From positions 1,768,358 to 1,832,357 of the forward strand of contig CM043959.1 in NCBI GenBank assembly GCA_014529385.2: 64,000 nt of DNA, read 5' to 3'. Shown one piece after another: positions 41,379 through 52,796 of this stretch. Position 1 is the stretch's first letter. Each line of letters opens with the position of its first letter. The notes under the pieces are model-generated. The model was not told the origin of the DNA and did no database searches. It saw nothing but the letters and a program-made list of their open reading frames with translations. This DNA comes from Adiantum capillus-veneris. Taxonomy: Eukaryota > Streptophyta > Polypodiopsida > Polypodiales > Pteridaceae. The translations under genes were made by a program, and so were the position numbers.

Positions 41379-42931
41379 CGTCACTCTGCTAGCGATCATT
41401 CGTTTGTGAGGGATTTTTCCCTTGGGAATCTTTGTACTTTTTCAAAGTGGATTTGGTGGAATGCTCCCCTATTGAAAAATTACATACTGTTAGTGGTTCT
41501 CTTTAATCATTCTAGCCCTTTGTAAAAAAAATCTTTCAAGATCTTCCTATGGGGTTTACCTTTGGCATGTTTTGGTGGGACGTGCCCCTATATTATTCTT
41601 CATTTGCTGATTTGGAGATGGATTGCCTTCATTATATTTTGACTCTCTCTCCCCTTGTTCCAATTTCTTTTGTTTCCCCTCCTGCACGAACCGTGCTTGG
41701 ACTTCATGGAGGGCTCTACTCTACTCAAAGAAAATGTTCTTTCTCCCAAGGCTGACTCTAGACTATTCCTGCGACCTTCGTTGTACTGTGAATTTACTTC
41801 CCCTTGAGGTTTTCTAACAGGTTCTCATCCCTATTGTAAGGCATGCAAAATTGAAGCAACCATGATCATAAGAGCCTTGTGCTTTGTGTTTAGAACCTTG
41901 CCCTGAATATGGTATGCCCCAAGTAGTGGGTGCTTTCTTTCTCTTATCTCTTGCATTTGAACACATGTCTTCACATAGACTTAACAAGCTTGGGAAGGTT
42001 GCACTCGTCTCACATTATTGGGTGTCCTCTTCAATCATAGCAAGGCTAGGTGTTGTGTTGTTTCATCTATCTCATTATTGAAATACATATGATAGAATGG
42101 CTTATGGATTGATGCACTCTTATACATTGTATTTTGTAATAGTTATACAAGTGTATGTACCTATGATCCTACACATTGAACCTATGATGATTGTGACAAT
42201 GTGAAGCTTACTTGAATGGATCTATCTGCTCATGGCATCCTCTCTCCTACTTGAGTATGGCATGAACATAAGATTCTTGACATTTTTTATGGCATCGTAC
42301 AAGTGTTGTCATCCTATGTCTATAATTGGCTACTACTTGCCTTGTACACTACTTGCAGGAACCTACTAAATATGAGCGGATTTCTTCTATCACTAGGATT
42401 TCTACACATTAGCTTGGATATTAGAAGTTGGGATGCATTGTTGCTCCGTCCTCCTGAAAGGTGAGTATCTCCTCTAAATGTGTCTATAGATTAATACTTT
42501 TCTAAATGATTCAAAAGGTCATGATATGACCCAATTTTCTCATGTATGCTAGTTTAGTACTTCCTTATTGTGCTCAACATTCTCCTAGGTGGGAGCTTTT
42601 TGATGCTTTTGAAATGTTCCATGGCTACTTATAAATGTAAGGGCCCACAAGGACTTAAGAAACATGTACTACATCGTAGTAGTGAGTGTGACTACATAAA
42701 TTTTGATGATAACTAGCAAAATGGTCTTCTGCTAAAAATTGCACCTTTTTTACCTTATCATGTCCAAAAAGTAAATTATGAGGATAAAAGGAATCTATAG
42801 TATGATCACCAACCCACTAAAGCTTGTGTGAAAAATTGTCTCATCATCCAAAAAATTCCCTAGCCTTCTTACAATACTACCGATCACAAGAAATTATTGT
42901 TTTGAGCAAAATATAGTACTTCATCAACTTG
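41377..42931. other. No gene recognised
   Basis: Intergenic sequence with short frames only (e.g. 41549-41755), none with motifs I recognise. Confidence 0.5.
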
Positions 42932-43450
42932 GGAGGCTTACCATGACCAAAGCGTGAGACATTTGCAAGGTTGCTCATTTTTCCCATAAGTAGTGGTCTC
43001 TAAGCTCTAAGCTCAAGAAATGATTTTCTTAGATAATAGGTGTCTCATGAGATGGAAGTTCTTCTCAAAATCTTGAAAGGGCACTTTTATGTCATGTTAA
43101 GTTACCAACCTAGTGTTAAAACAACACACACACACACACGTACACACACACACATAGAGGAAAATGATTATGACATGCACACTTCGGAGGCTTACCATGA
43201 CCAAAGGGTGATACATTTGCAAGGTTGCTCATTTTTCCCATTAGTAGTGGTCTCTAAGTTCTAAGCTCAAGAAATGATTTGCCAAAAATAATAGGTCTCT
43301 CATGAGATGGAAGTTTTTCTCAAAACCTTGAAAGGACTCTTTTATGTATTGTTAAGTTACAACATAGTGTTAAAATAACACACACATGCACACGCACACA
43401 CAAAAATGTACACACACATACATAGAGGAAATGATTATGACATGCACACT
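42932..43450. repeat. Tandem duplication, period 254 bp
   Basis: The segment starting GGAGGCTTACCATGACCAAAG at 42932 recurs at 43186. Both units end in CA-rich stretches and ATAGAGGAAA(A)TGATTATGAC. The CA runs differ between units. Confidence 0.8.
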
Positions 43451-44044
43451 AATTAGAACAATGTTAGATGCTACCAACCATCCAATCGCCAAAACACCAT
43501 TACACACACTTGTGAAAAATGATTAAGACATGTGTAGACACAACAGAACTTACTCAAAACGTAAGCATGCAAATAGGAACATTGCACACAATTCAAAACA
43601 CATACTCATCTACCAATATTATTAAATGTGAAAAAAACTATTTGAAAGAACTCATGACATGATTAGGAGTTGAGAATCCAAAAATGAGCATTTGGTACTC
43701 TAATAAAAAATGATGAAAACTAATCTTCTCCATAAATAAAATGGAAACTAAGTGAGACAATATTGATGAAAACAATGAAGATTACTTTAATTCAAGAGTT
43801 CACAAGAGCATAGAAAGCCAAAGAACCTCAAGACAATCTCTATACAGAAGACTCTAGATCTAGCCTTCCAACAATGAGCTTAAATCTAAGGCTAGGCCAT
43901 CCTTCCAAGAATGCATAACTCTACAGAAGAAACTTCTTTTAAAAGCATGCACTCCAACCTCTTAAACATTATCCATAAATTATGTTTATCTTACCATAAC
44001 ATATATAGTTTGGAACTCCTGATGAGTCCCCAAGCATTCCAAAT
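43451..44044. other. No gene recognised
   Basis: AT-rich intergenic sequence up to the broken 3' end of LINE copy C. Confidence 0.5.
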
Positions 44045-44151
44045 TGATGGCAAAAATTAGTAGCTATCATCTTTCTTGGTTACTTTGCCATAAGAGACCC
44101 AATTATTATAGTTTGGTAGTTGTTTCCATTCTTTATAACCCCTCCTTTATG

Positions 44152-45736
44152 TTATGGCTTGACCCAATTAGTACTCCAATCATAAGGCACACCATGTTGA
44201 AGTGCAAGGTTGAACATATCACACATCCACTCATGTGTAAAATCTCTTGTCCATTTGATCATCTCCAGATTGATACCTTGAAGATCTCTCGCTTTGTGAG
44301 TGGCCAACTTTTCAAGCCCACCGCATACATCCTCAATAGTAAAAAACGAGGGCATACATGGCAGTGAACCATAAAATGATATTTTTCTAGCATTTGGTTG
44401 CTCATATAGTTGCCTACAATGTGTGTACATATTCACAAGACTCAAGTTACCAAAATTCTCAACTCGCTTGCCCCTCAAGTGTCTGCAAAATCTTCCACAT
44501 GCACGTGGCTTTTCTTGGACTTGAAAAAGTTGTTGCTTTACTTTCCATCTTCTTCTCTTCTTTTGAATCAATGCCTTGTATGTATGCAAATGACTTTGAT
44601 AGTTGTATTTGTCTATAGTTGCATCAAGATTTATCAAGGACTTTCGAGCATCTTGACATTCTTTATCAAACCACCTTTTGCATGATCTATCTTTGTTGAT
44701 ACCATGGATATGCTTTATGGCAAAGCATTCTTCGGCACAAGAACAAATAAATTTCTTGAAAGCTTCCCAATTAGTTTCCAATGATGCGTCATATTGAAGC
44801 TTTGTCATCCATAACTTTTGCTCAACCATTTCAATATACATTAGTGCCTATTTGAAATCCATACAAAGTGATAACTTCTCTTTGCTTTTAGCCGAGATTA
44901 TCAAGCTTAGATCCTTCTCCACATGCAAGGTCAATCTATAAGGTTTGGTGGTGTGATTTTGGGGTCCACTGACTAAACATAAAACTCTTTATGCGATACA
45001 TGATGGCTTCGGAGAGTAGCATATAGTCAATCGCACTATCCACATTATGTTTTCTACATGTAAATCCATTGGTTCCACTCCACAAAGAAACACCATTGGC
45101 AATGAGTATACCCGTGCTATTACACACGTGTAAAAGTAACTTTCCATAGTGATCCGGCTCTTTCTCACTACGATCATACAAGTGAACCTCCTCCATCTCC
45201 CTTGAAATGTATGGCATATCAAATTATTGAGTATCATGTTGAATTGATTTTGTGTGAGTATTCATATCCCCAAATACAATAGCATCACCTTCGTCTTTGA
45301 AATAAGCAATGTCCTCTTCTAAAACAAAAAATGGTTGATCTTTATCCATGTTAGCATAAAAGGGGGAATCATGATGAGGAATGTAGCAACTGGCTACAAA
45401 AATGGGTGCTCTTTTTGGTGTCATAATTTTTAGCCATACATAACGTTTGTACTTGTCATCATTCACAATTGATACAAAATCTTTCAATCCTTTCTTAGCC
45501 ATACATTCTACCCCTCCTTGCCATCTTTGCTCCTTCTTTGACCACATCAATGAATATACATTGTAATCCTCCAAGTTATTAATCCTTTGTGTATCATGCT
45601 CCCAAGTTTCAACAAGGAGTACAACATTGGCTTTGCTTGTTAGTTCATCAATGCCAACACCCGCATTCCATGGGTATCCATTGCAATTCCAGAAGCATAT
45701 TTTCAATTGTAACTCGGCCTCATAGGTGGTGCATCC
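44152..45736 (-). pseudogene. LINE ORF2 remnant (copy C)
   Basis: Frame 45224-45706 has KICFWNCNGYPWN, NVVLLVETWEHD and VIVFGDMN. Frame 44936-45217 has SAIDYMLLSEAI and the end of the endonuclease. Frame 44152-44841 has KRWFDKECQDARKSL, FTIEDVCGGLEKL and NWVKP. Frame changes near 45220 and 44900 disrupt it. The sequence between the TAG at 45737-45739 and FWNCNG is open, with no ATG. Confidence 0.8.
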
Positions 45737-46030
45737 CTATTTGCTTGAGGGACTTGCCTCCTCCTTGGACACATTTTCTTCATGAGAGAACTCTTTGTTT
45801 TTCATATTCTTTTCCTCATATGCCTTGCAATGCATATTTTGTTGCTTAATAGTGCGATCTTCACATACAAAGCGTTTTGTATCCTCAAATAGATCCAACT
45901 ATTATCAAGGATAATCTTTTGATTGGTCTCATCCGGCATGGTACATATGGCCGTTCTCTCGAGCGAGGAGCTCCTTGCTCACCCACTCTATGTACTCCAT
46001 AGACCATAACTTCGGACTTGCCAAAGTGGG
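45737..46030 (-). pseudogene. LINE ORF1 C-terminal remnant (copy C)
   Basis: Contains the GVHRVGEQGAPRSRERP block (45885-46082 frame), the DETK-equivalent and the terminal EENVSKEEAS then SSK and TAG. It is interrupted by small indels. Confidence 0.65.
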
Positions 46031-46986
46031 TGTAGGGAGGCATTGTAGCACGACCTAATTGCAACCCACATAAAATTATCAAATCCGTGGATTGGCAATC
46101 CGGCTAGGGCATGGAAGCACGAGCATCGGATGAATAGGAATAGAGGATTCAAGAGATCAACTCTCCAATGCAAGTAGAGATTAGCCATTGCAAGACTAAC
46201 TCTAGACCTACTCTAATCACTAATCAATCAATCTCCTACACACATCAAGCCCACCGAAGTCTGACTTGCCATAGACTAGAAACCCCAAGCACACTAATGA
46301 TAAGCACACACTAATTACCACACGTCAATTAAGGCACTTCATCAATAGCTTACACACACGAGGTGAATGGTGCTAGAGCTTCATAAAACCTATCTACACA
46401 CACAAGCAAAGAATAGGGCACACACACAAATTAGAAGATTAAGCCCCAACTTCATCACCCTAATTTGTGATGCTAAATATCACAAATCAATTGCTCGTAG
46501 AGAGATAAGAGTGGTTACTAGCAAGAAGTACATACATCTCTCAAATCTAGAATAATGAAAGTGTAATACTACTCCATGACAAGATGAAATGTAGAGAAGA
46601 AGAGACTAAGGAGAAAATAATATTTAGATAAATCAAGAAGAGCTTACACTAATTACAATGGTTAGCACTAGCCTCTCAAGCATAGACATTAAGCTTAAGC
46701 CTAGGCCAAAGAGTGAACACTCTAGAGAGAGGGAGCTCTCAAAAGTGGATCCTCGAGAGTGGATACTTAAGAATGAAGCCTCCTTACACAAAGGCTTCCT
46801 TTTAAGGGCTTTCACCACTTTCCCTTCTACTATGGGTTTAAGCTTGAGCCCTCAACTACCATATACAACTTTGGAACTCCAAGTGAGCCCAAGGCTTATA
46901 CAAAGTGAGTGGAAATATTATGCACAACCATAGATATCTCCCGCTTGATGCACATTCGATGTATCCTGTGTTAGCCGCTGCTAACA
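46031..46986 (-). repeat. 956-bp LTR of another LTR retrotransposon (element E)
   Basis: LINE similarity stops exactly at GTGGG (46026-46030), and a TGTAGGGAGG start follows. The block ends GCTGCTAACA at 46986, followed by TTCCCCCCTTCC, a polypurine tract on the minus strand. This is therefore the 3' LTR of a minus-strand element. The second LTR and the other target copy were not found in the window. Confidence 0.65.
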
Positions 46987-46998
46987 TTCCCCCCTTCC
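46987..46998 (-). promoter_or_regulatory. Polypurine tract of element E
   Basis: TTCCCCCCTTCC on the plus strand, next to the LTR end, comparable with the tract beside the Ty3 LTRs. Confidence 0.6.
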
Positions 46999-49599
46999 TA
47001 ATTTGGCGCACGTCCTCGTGTATTGGTGAAGCAAGACACGGTGACATGGTAGAAAGCAAGTCCATGGAAGAAATGTTAAGCTACAAAATAGAAGAACAAG
47101 TAATGAGCATCAAAGGCCACAATCACAAGGCTGATTGAAAAGTTTTTTTTGTTTGTTTTGCTTGTTTGTTTGTTTGTTTTTTTTTTCATTCATTGAAAAA
47201 CTTAAAGCGCAATCACAAGGCTACCATCCCAAGGCAAGTCTAGGCGCGACTCTGGGCTCCTTGAACCCTCAAGAAGTTGTTCCAAAAGCCTACTAGCCTA
47301 CCAAGGCGACGACTAACCCCTATCAACCTAGGGCATCGGTTTAGGGCCTTGACCAAGTGAGCCAAGGTGATTCCCCTCGCCTGCCAAGTGTCAATAAGGC
47401 GCTAGGCCTCACAAAGACACAACATAACATAGAAATTTTCTTTTCATGTGTCTAGTAGCATTTTGCTACTTTTTCTTGACACTTTTTTGCTTCATAGATT
47501 CATTTTTTAGCACTTTTTTATTGCTTCCAATATGAGATGCTTATGGCAATTGGACTAAAGCCTAATCATAGCCCTAGGTCATGTTAAAAATGAATGGAGT
47601 ATTAAGACTATCACTAAAAGTCTAGGACTAGCAAGAAATGATCCTACATTAACATAAGGTCAAGGCCAATTACCTATGATTAGCACACATAAAACCTAAT
47701 TTTTTGATGAGATAATTTTCACAAAGCAAAGTTTTGAAACTTTAGGATGCCTCGCTTTCGAACATGAAAAAACCATAGCTTAGAAGAAAATTTTCACTTA
47801 AGCCAAGCAAGAGAATGAAGAGATTGAACAAAAGAGCAAAATCATGGAAGGATTATACCTATTCATGCTCTTTTGAGCATCCTTGAGCAAGTATCCTTTG
47901 TGTAGAGAAGTCTCTTGATCCTTTTTATTTGCAAAAGAAACTTTTTGAAGCTAAGTGTAAACACAAGCTCCAAAGGCCACTTATTGAAATCCAAAAGCAC
48001 ACAAAAAACATTAATGAAACCCTAAAGCTAGGGTTTTGAATACCCGAATTTGCTAAAGGGAAAAAACCCAAGGGAAAAAATGCCTTTGGTTATGCACATG
48101 ATGCTCTTTGTAACAAATTTATGCATACATATCAACAATGAGAGAGAACGAGCTTCTAAATAAGCAAATTTTACAATTTTTACAACCTCTCATGCATGGT
48201 TCAAAGTTGATTAGTTTCTAGCTCAATGAAATATGGAATTTAAAACAAGCCAAGAGCTAAAAATAATGCAACTTTGGTGAAACGAAGTGGCTCTTCAAAG
48301 CCGAATTTTACATTTTTAAAGCTTTTCAAAAAGTTGTCTAACAACTAGCTCACATGAAATTTCACATTTTTAGGGAAATCTTTGAGCTAGAGATGACTGC
48401 AACTTGATGAAATGAAATGAATGTCTCTCACTAGCCAAATTTTGTACTTGAAAGCTCTCAAAAAAGTTGGGTAAACACTAGCTCAAATGAAAGCATTTGC
48501 AATCAAAATGAATGTTTGTGTCGCAAAATAGCCCAATAATTAATGTACAAAAGCAGGTACTCAAAATGAGCAGAAGAGTTGTCTTGGACAAGCAAAATAT
48601 CCATAATCCATGCATAAATTTATCTAACAGACAAGTTATTCAGCTCCGGGCTTCTTTTTTTACCAAAAAATTGGCAATTTTTTATAGCACGAAATAATGA
48701 ATACAACAGCTAAGTAATGCCTTTGGCGGAACTCTGATGTCCTTTGTGTCCAGCTCATTGCAGGAGAGCGAAGCAACAAGCTCTGCTTATAAAATTTGAG
48801 CAAGGCTGGAGCACTTGCAGCTCAAGCCATCAATATTTTGAAACCCTCATACTCTCGCTCTCTCTTTCTCTCTCTCACACACACACAGAGCCAAAGGAGC
48901 TCTCGTGCCTGGCATGATGTTTTGCTGTCAATTGCAATACATACAACCCTAAGCCTAGGAAGGAGCCAAGATGGACAAATATTGGGAAACAATTAGAATT
49001 GTAGGAGCTTGGAAAAAGGGAGTTGCAGGAGAGTGAAGAGGGAGCACACACTAATATATATGGCGAGTTTGAGCCTCACTGTAGTGGGCGAAGCTAGAGG
49101 AAATGAAGTTGTATGGCTTGCTCCATAACAAATTACTGGGCGGTACTGGCAGTAGGGAAGTGAAGCCATACACACAATAGGAGTGCAGGTAGTTGCGAGG
49201 GCGACTGTCATTTGAGTGGATGTTTCTTTTGAGCATGACCAACAGAGGCCAGGGCCAAGGTTTCTTTCAATTCAATTCAAAATAACTGCGTCATATGCTC
49301 CTTCACAGCTTAGTGATCGGTGTATGCAACCAGTTGCGGGACCTATATGGGAATGAAGTGCTACGGGCCAAGGCGGGACCAGGGAGCTTGAGGTAAGGCA
49401 AGTGAGATTGGTGAGTTGTACCATGGCAGGACTAGGGCAAAGAACGGTGTGTGTGTCTGTTTGTGTGTGTGTGTGTGTATGGCAGCACACAGTATCAAGG
49501 CCACAGGCAGTGGTGACTTGTGAGAGGCCCGAAGTCATTGTGTGAGCTCGCAACAACTGCATAAGCCTGGTAGAACGACCAATTTTGTATGCAGTGTGG
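46999..49599. other. Intergenic, possibly internal sequence of element E; no gene recognised
   Basis: No frame with recognisable motifs. It has a T-rich run (TTTG)n near 47147-47185, a region of recurring AGCTCAAATGAAA/TTTTCAC words (48220-48500) and a (TG)n run near 49446-49478. Confidence 0.45.
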
Positions 49600-49604
49600 C
49601 TAGT

Positions 49605-50072
49605 TGGAATTGGAGCTGATCTCTTCAGACAGCTTATTGCAGTGTTGAAGGATTTCAGCTTCTTATGTGGAAAGATTTCAGACAGCAGACTAGACAGAAA
49701 TCAGAGACTAGACTGAAATATGGATACTGAATTGAGAATTAGACTTATAGACTGGAATAAAGTTCAGATTCAGACTCAGATTCAGAAGACTATTGAGAAA
49801 TAAGTATCACTGAGTGTATATTATGATTGAGATTACAACGAATATGATTACAGAGAAAAGGTATAGCCAACAAGACTGTCACTGATGCTCAAGTACAATT
49901 ATAGCCCAAAGCGCTAATACAAGTGATTACAAATGCCAACCCGATATCAAAGTAATGGGCCCTATTTATATGCTTCGGGTTTACCGTAGTAATTACTTTA
50001 GTAATTACTAAGTGATTCACTGCCCAACTTCTAAGAACACGTTCCCACATGGTGATGCGCCAGCCGTCTACA
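49605..50072 (-). repeat. 3' LTR of the gag-only element
   Basis: 468 bp; TG...CA. It shares everything with the right LTR except ten substitutions (mostly transitions) and one extra T. The region GGGCCCTATTTATATGC carries a TATTTATA-like box. Confidence 0.95.
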
Positions 50073-50090
50073 TCCTTCCCTTCTTTCTTG
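50073..50090 (-). promoter_or_regulatory. Polypurine tract of the gag-only element
   Basis: TCCTTCCCTTCTTTCTTG directly follows the LTR; on the element strand it is all purine but for the first base. Confidence 0.85.
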
Positions 50091-50351
50091 AAATTTGGTA
50101 AGATTCCCAAATTTCTGAAAAATCCATTGTCTGGTTCTAATGTTGAGCTGAAAAATCCATCGTCTAGTTCTGATGTTGACAATCCATCTTCTCAATGTCA
50201 GACTTTGACAATCCACCAGAAGATGGTGAAGGATGCAGAGCTCTAGAAAAGAACACTATCTTTTCAAGAGACAGCTGAAAAGGCCAAGGTGGAGCTGTCA
50301 TCTCTCCCTGCTTGATGAGAAGAAAAGTCGCCCATGAATTCTGAGATAGAA

Positions 50352-50753
50352 CTACCCAGTATCCTTCCATTGGACCGTCTTCCATTTGCCCTTGCTCTTT
50401 GACTGTGTTGGTGCCTGAGAAGTTCCAACATCAGCATTCTCCTTCTGAATCAGTCTGTAAATGGCCTCTTGATCCAGCTGATCCCGCCGTTCTGTGGTTA
50501 TCTCTACCTCATAAGGTGTGAGAGAATGATAGGTTTTGGTGTCAGGATCATAGAGTGTACGCCTGCCCTTGGTCAATCTGGTTCTGGCCAGTTTATGACA
50601 ATGCGAAGCAGTATGGATCCATCCTTGTGGAAGAGGTTGATTTGTTTTGACGCGCGCTTCGAACAGAATCTCAGCCATCTCCCTGTACTATGGTGCTAGA
50701 CCCGGCTTTGTTGCAATGTCTTTCTCAGGCAGTTTGGAAGATTCGACTGTAAG
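50352..50753 (-). pseudogene. C-terminal part of the long frame of the gag-only element
   Basis: In the same frame as the upstream Gag and middle region, separated from them by TAG at 50754-50756 and containing another TAG at 50688-50690. The part from 50678 is open for 108 codons (MAEILFEARVKTNQPL, YDPDTKTYHSLTPYEVEIT). No family recognised. It ends at TAG 50352-50354 about 260 bp before the PPT. Confidence 0.6.
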
Positions 50754-52796
50754 CTACAGTAGTTGATTAGTAATCCTTGTCAATCCCCTGACCTGAATCT
50801 TCCACTGGCCCATACACAGCTGAATCCTCTGTAGCTCTTCCTTTATTGCCTGGATATCATTGATTTGAAGAACATCGTTGAACAATGTCTGCCAAGTCTT
50901 CCATTCTACAGTTGATCGCTCATACCAATCCTGAAGCTCATCAATTATTTTGAAATATGTGAGTTGATCAACTGGCTCTTGATATTGAGGATACAGTGCT
51001 GGAAAGAATCTTGGCAACTCAGTTTCTCTTGCTGGAACAACATACAAGAGAACTGGAGAATCAGGTACAAATTCCAGGAAATTCAGAACTGCCTGGTTCT
51101 CTTGTTGCATCATCTTCCTAGTAATTCTGACTAGCTGGAATAGGTTGCGGAGAGCAGTTGCCTGTGCTCCGACTGACATGCGGGTTTGAGGTCCTCTGCT
51201 AGTGGCCGTCTGGTCCTGCAGGATGGCTTTCATTCTCTGGTCCAAAACACCTTTGGCAATTTGCAGTTGAACCAGAACATCTTTAAGTTGGACCCTAACA
51301 TCCTTCATACAGTGGTAAGTTGGTTTGTTACCCAGCAGAAGTTCCAGTTCTAAAGTCAAAGACTGACAATCTGCAGTGGACTGTCTTTGCCAGTGAGGGT
51401 TTACCACTTTCTCATCTGCATTGAGTATCCATTCTGGGACTTGTTCCAACAGCTGAACTGTACTGGGATACGTAGGTAGTCTACAAGCTTCCTTATCATG
51501 AAAAGCAGCAAATTTCCAATGTTCTATCATTTCCCTGGCTCCTACATATAGCCTTTGGAACCTTTCTAAATCAGTCCATAGAGTATCATCCTCCAGATAC
51601 TGTCTGGTGATGGATGCCTGTTGATGTCTCAGCTGCTTATTTAGGGTAATGAGTTGCAGTGAATGCTGATGATCCTTCACTGGTCCCTCATCCTGAGCCT
51701 TCATTTTCCCTTTAGCCTCTTTTCTGTGATGGGATTGATCAGGTGGCTCATTTTCAATGTTGCTGGGCTGCCGTTCTTCAGTCTGCTGATGACCCGACCG
51801 TTGTCCTGTTTCCTGTCTTTCCTGCTGTTCCTCAGTCTGGTCAGGTTGGTCTTGCTGTGACTGGCCTCCTTCATCTGGCCATGTCCCATCCTTGCCTGGT
51901 CCTGGAGGTGGAGATGGTGGTGGGGCATCATCATCATCCTGTGTATGCCCAGCTTCTTGATCATCCTCCTCCTTATCAGCTTCATCTTCTTCTTCTTCTT
52001 CATCCTCCTCTAGGGATATCTGCTGCTCAATATAATCCATGATGGCTTGGTTCATCAGAGCATTATTGAACTCTGCCGCCTTATCCTGCAAATCACTTTG
52101 CAGACTTTCCATTAAGGACTTTAAATTCTCTAGATCAAAAACAACATTGCCTGCTGGGTTGAGAATTTCAGACAAGCTATTATAAATGTATCTATCAGTC
52201 AGTGAACGCTTCAGAGCTGTATGGTGTATAAGCAGCTTCCTGAATTCTGCTCGCTTCATTCTAAGCCTTGCCTCAGTCTTCCTGCGTTGTCTAATAAAAT
52301 TGGCTACCTCAGGTAAGGTCTTTCTTATATCCTCCAGCTCTACAGTCAGCTTCTGGATTCTTTCATAGATTTTCACCTGAATTTCCTCTCGCTCCTGGTC
52401 AGACTGATTGTCAGAGCTTGAAGAACTAGTGTCTTCACACTCTTCTACTCCCATTTCATTAGCTAGTCCGTGTACTACAGCCAACATGGTCTCTGTCATG
52501 GCCGGTACTGACTGATCTTTATCAGTCGATTGGGCTGGTATCTTCTGAATGACCCTAGCCTCGGAACTTTCTGGCTGCTCTGGCAACTTCTTAGCTAAAT
52601 CCTCTGTGATTTTAGCTGCTAGTTCCCGCTGGTCTTGCCACTCATCTACCACCTTTTCTTTACCTTTGGCCTTCCAAACTTCCCTTTGCTGGGCCCACTT
52701 GCTACTGTTAGGATTAGCTGGTACTTCTGAAATGTCTGGAATTTCTTCAATGATCACTCCTTTGCTCCTGGTAACTACTCTGACTGGGACTAGCTA
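50754..52796 (-). CDS. Large acidic, Gln-rich, partly coiled-coil protein region following Gag
   Basis: An open stretch of 667 codons from the first Met (52757), preceded in frame by Gag. Residues of about 120-250 are helical and charged (ERIQKLTVELEDIRKTL, KTEARLRMKRAEFRKLL). About 250-275 is a Glu/Asp run, then PPPSPPPGPG and a Gln-rich segment. The last 300 residues look folded, with Trp, Tyr and Pro (RFFPALYPQYQEPVDQLTYF, DELQDWYERSTVEWKTW). There is no DSGA, no YxDD and no DDE integrase. I do not recognise the family. It occupies the place of pol. It could be an extended Gag or a novel accessory protein. Confidence 0.75.

Larger units (their letters stand above)
44045..46030 (-). mobile_element. 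LINE copy C, truncated at both ends
   Basis: Minus-strand copy running from ORF1 (about 46030) to the RT region (about 44050). The upstream end is cut by an LTR that starts at 46031; the downstream end stops shortly after the NYRTI-like block. ORF1 C-terminus, TAG, endonuclease and RT start are present. Confidence 0.85.

Noticed and set aside
51663-52042. Plus-strand frames opposite the Gag extension
   Set aside because: Shadow frames of the acidic and Pro/Gln-rich minus-strand coding region.
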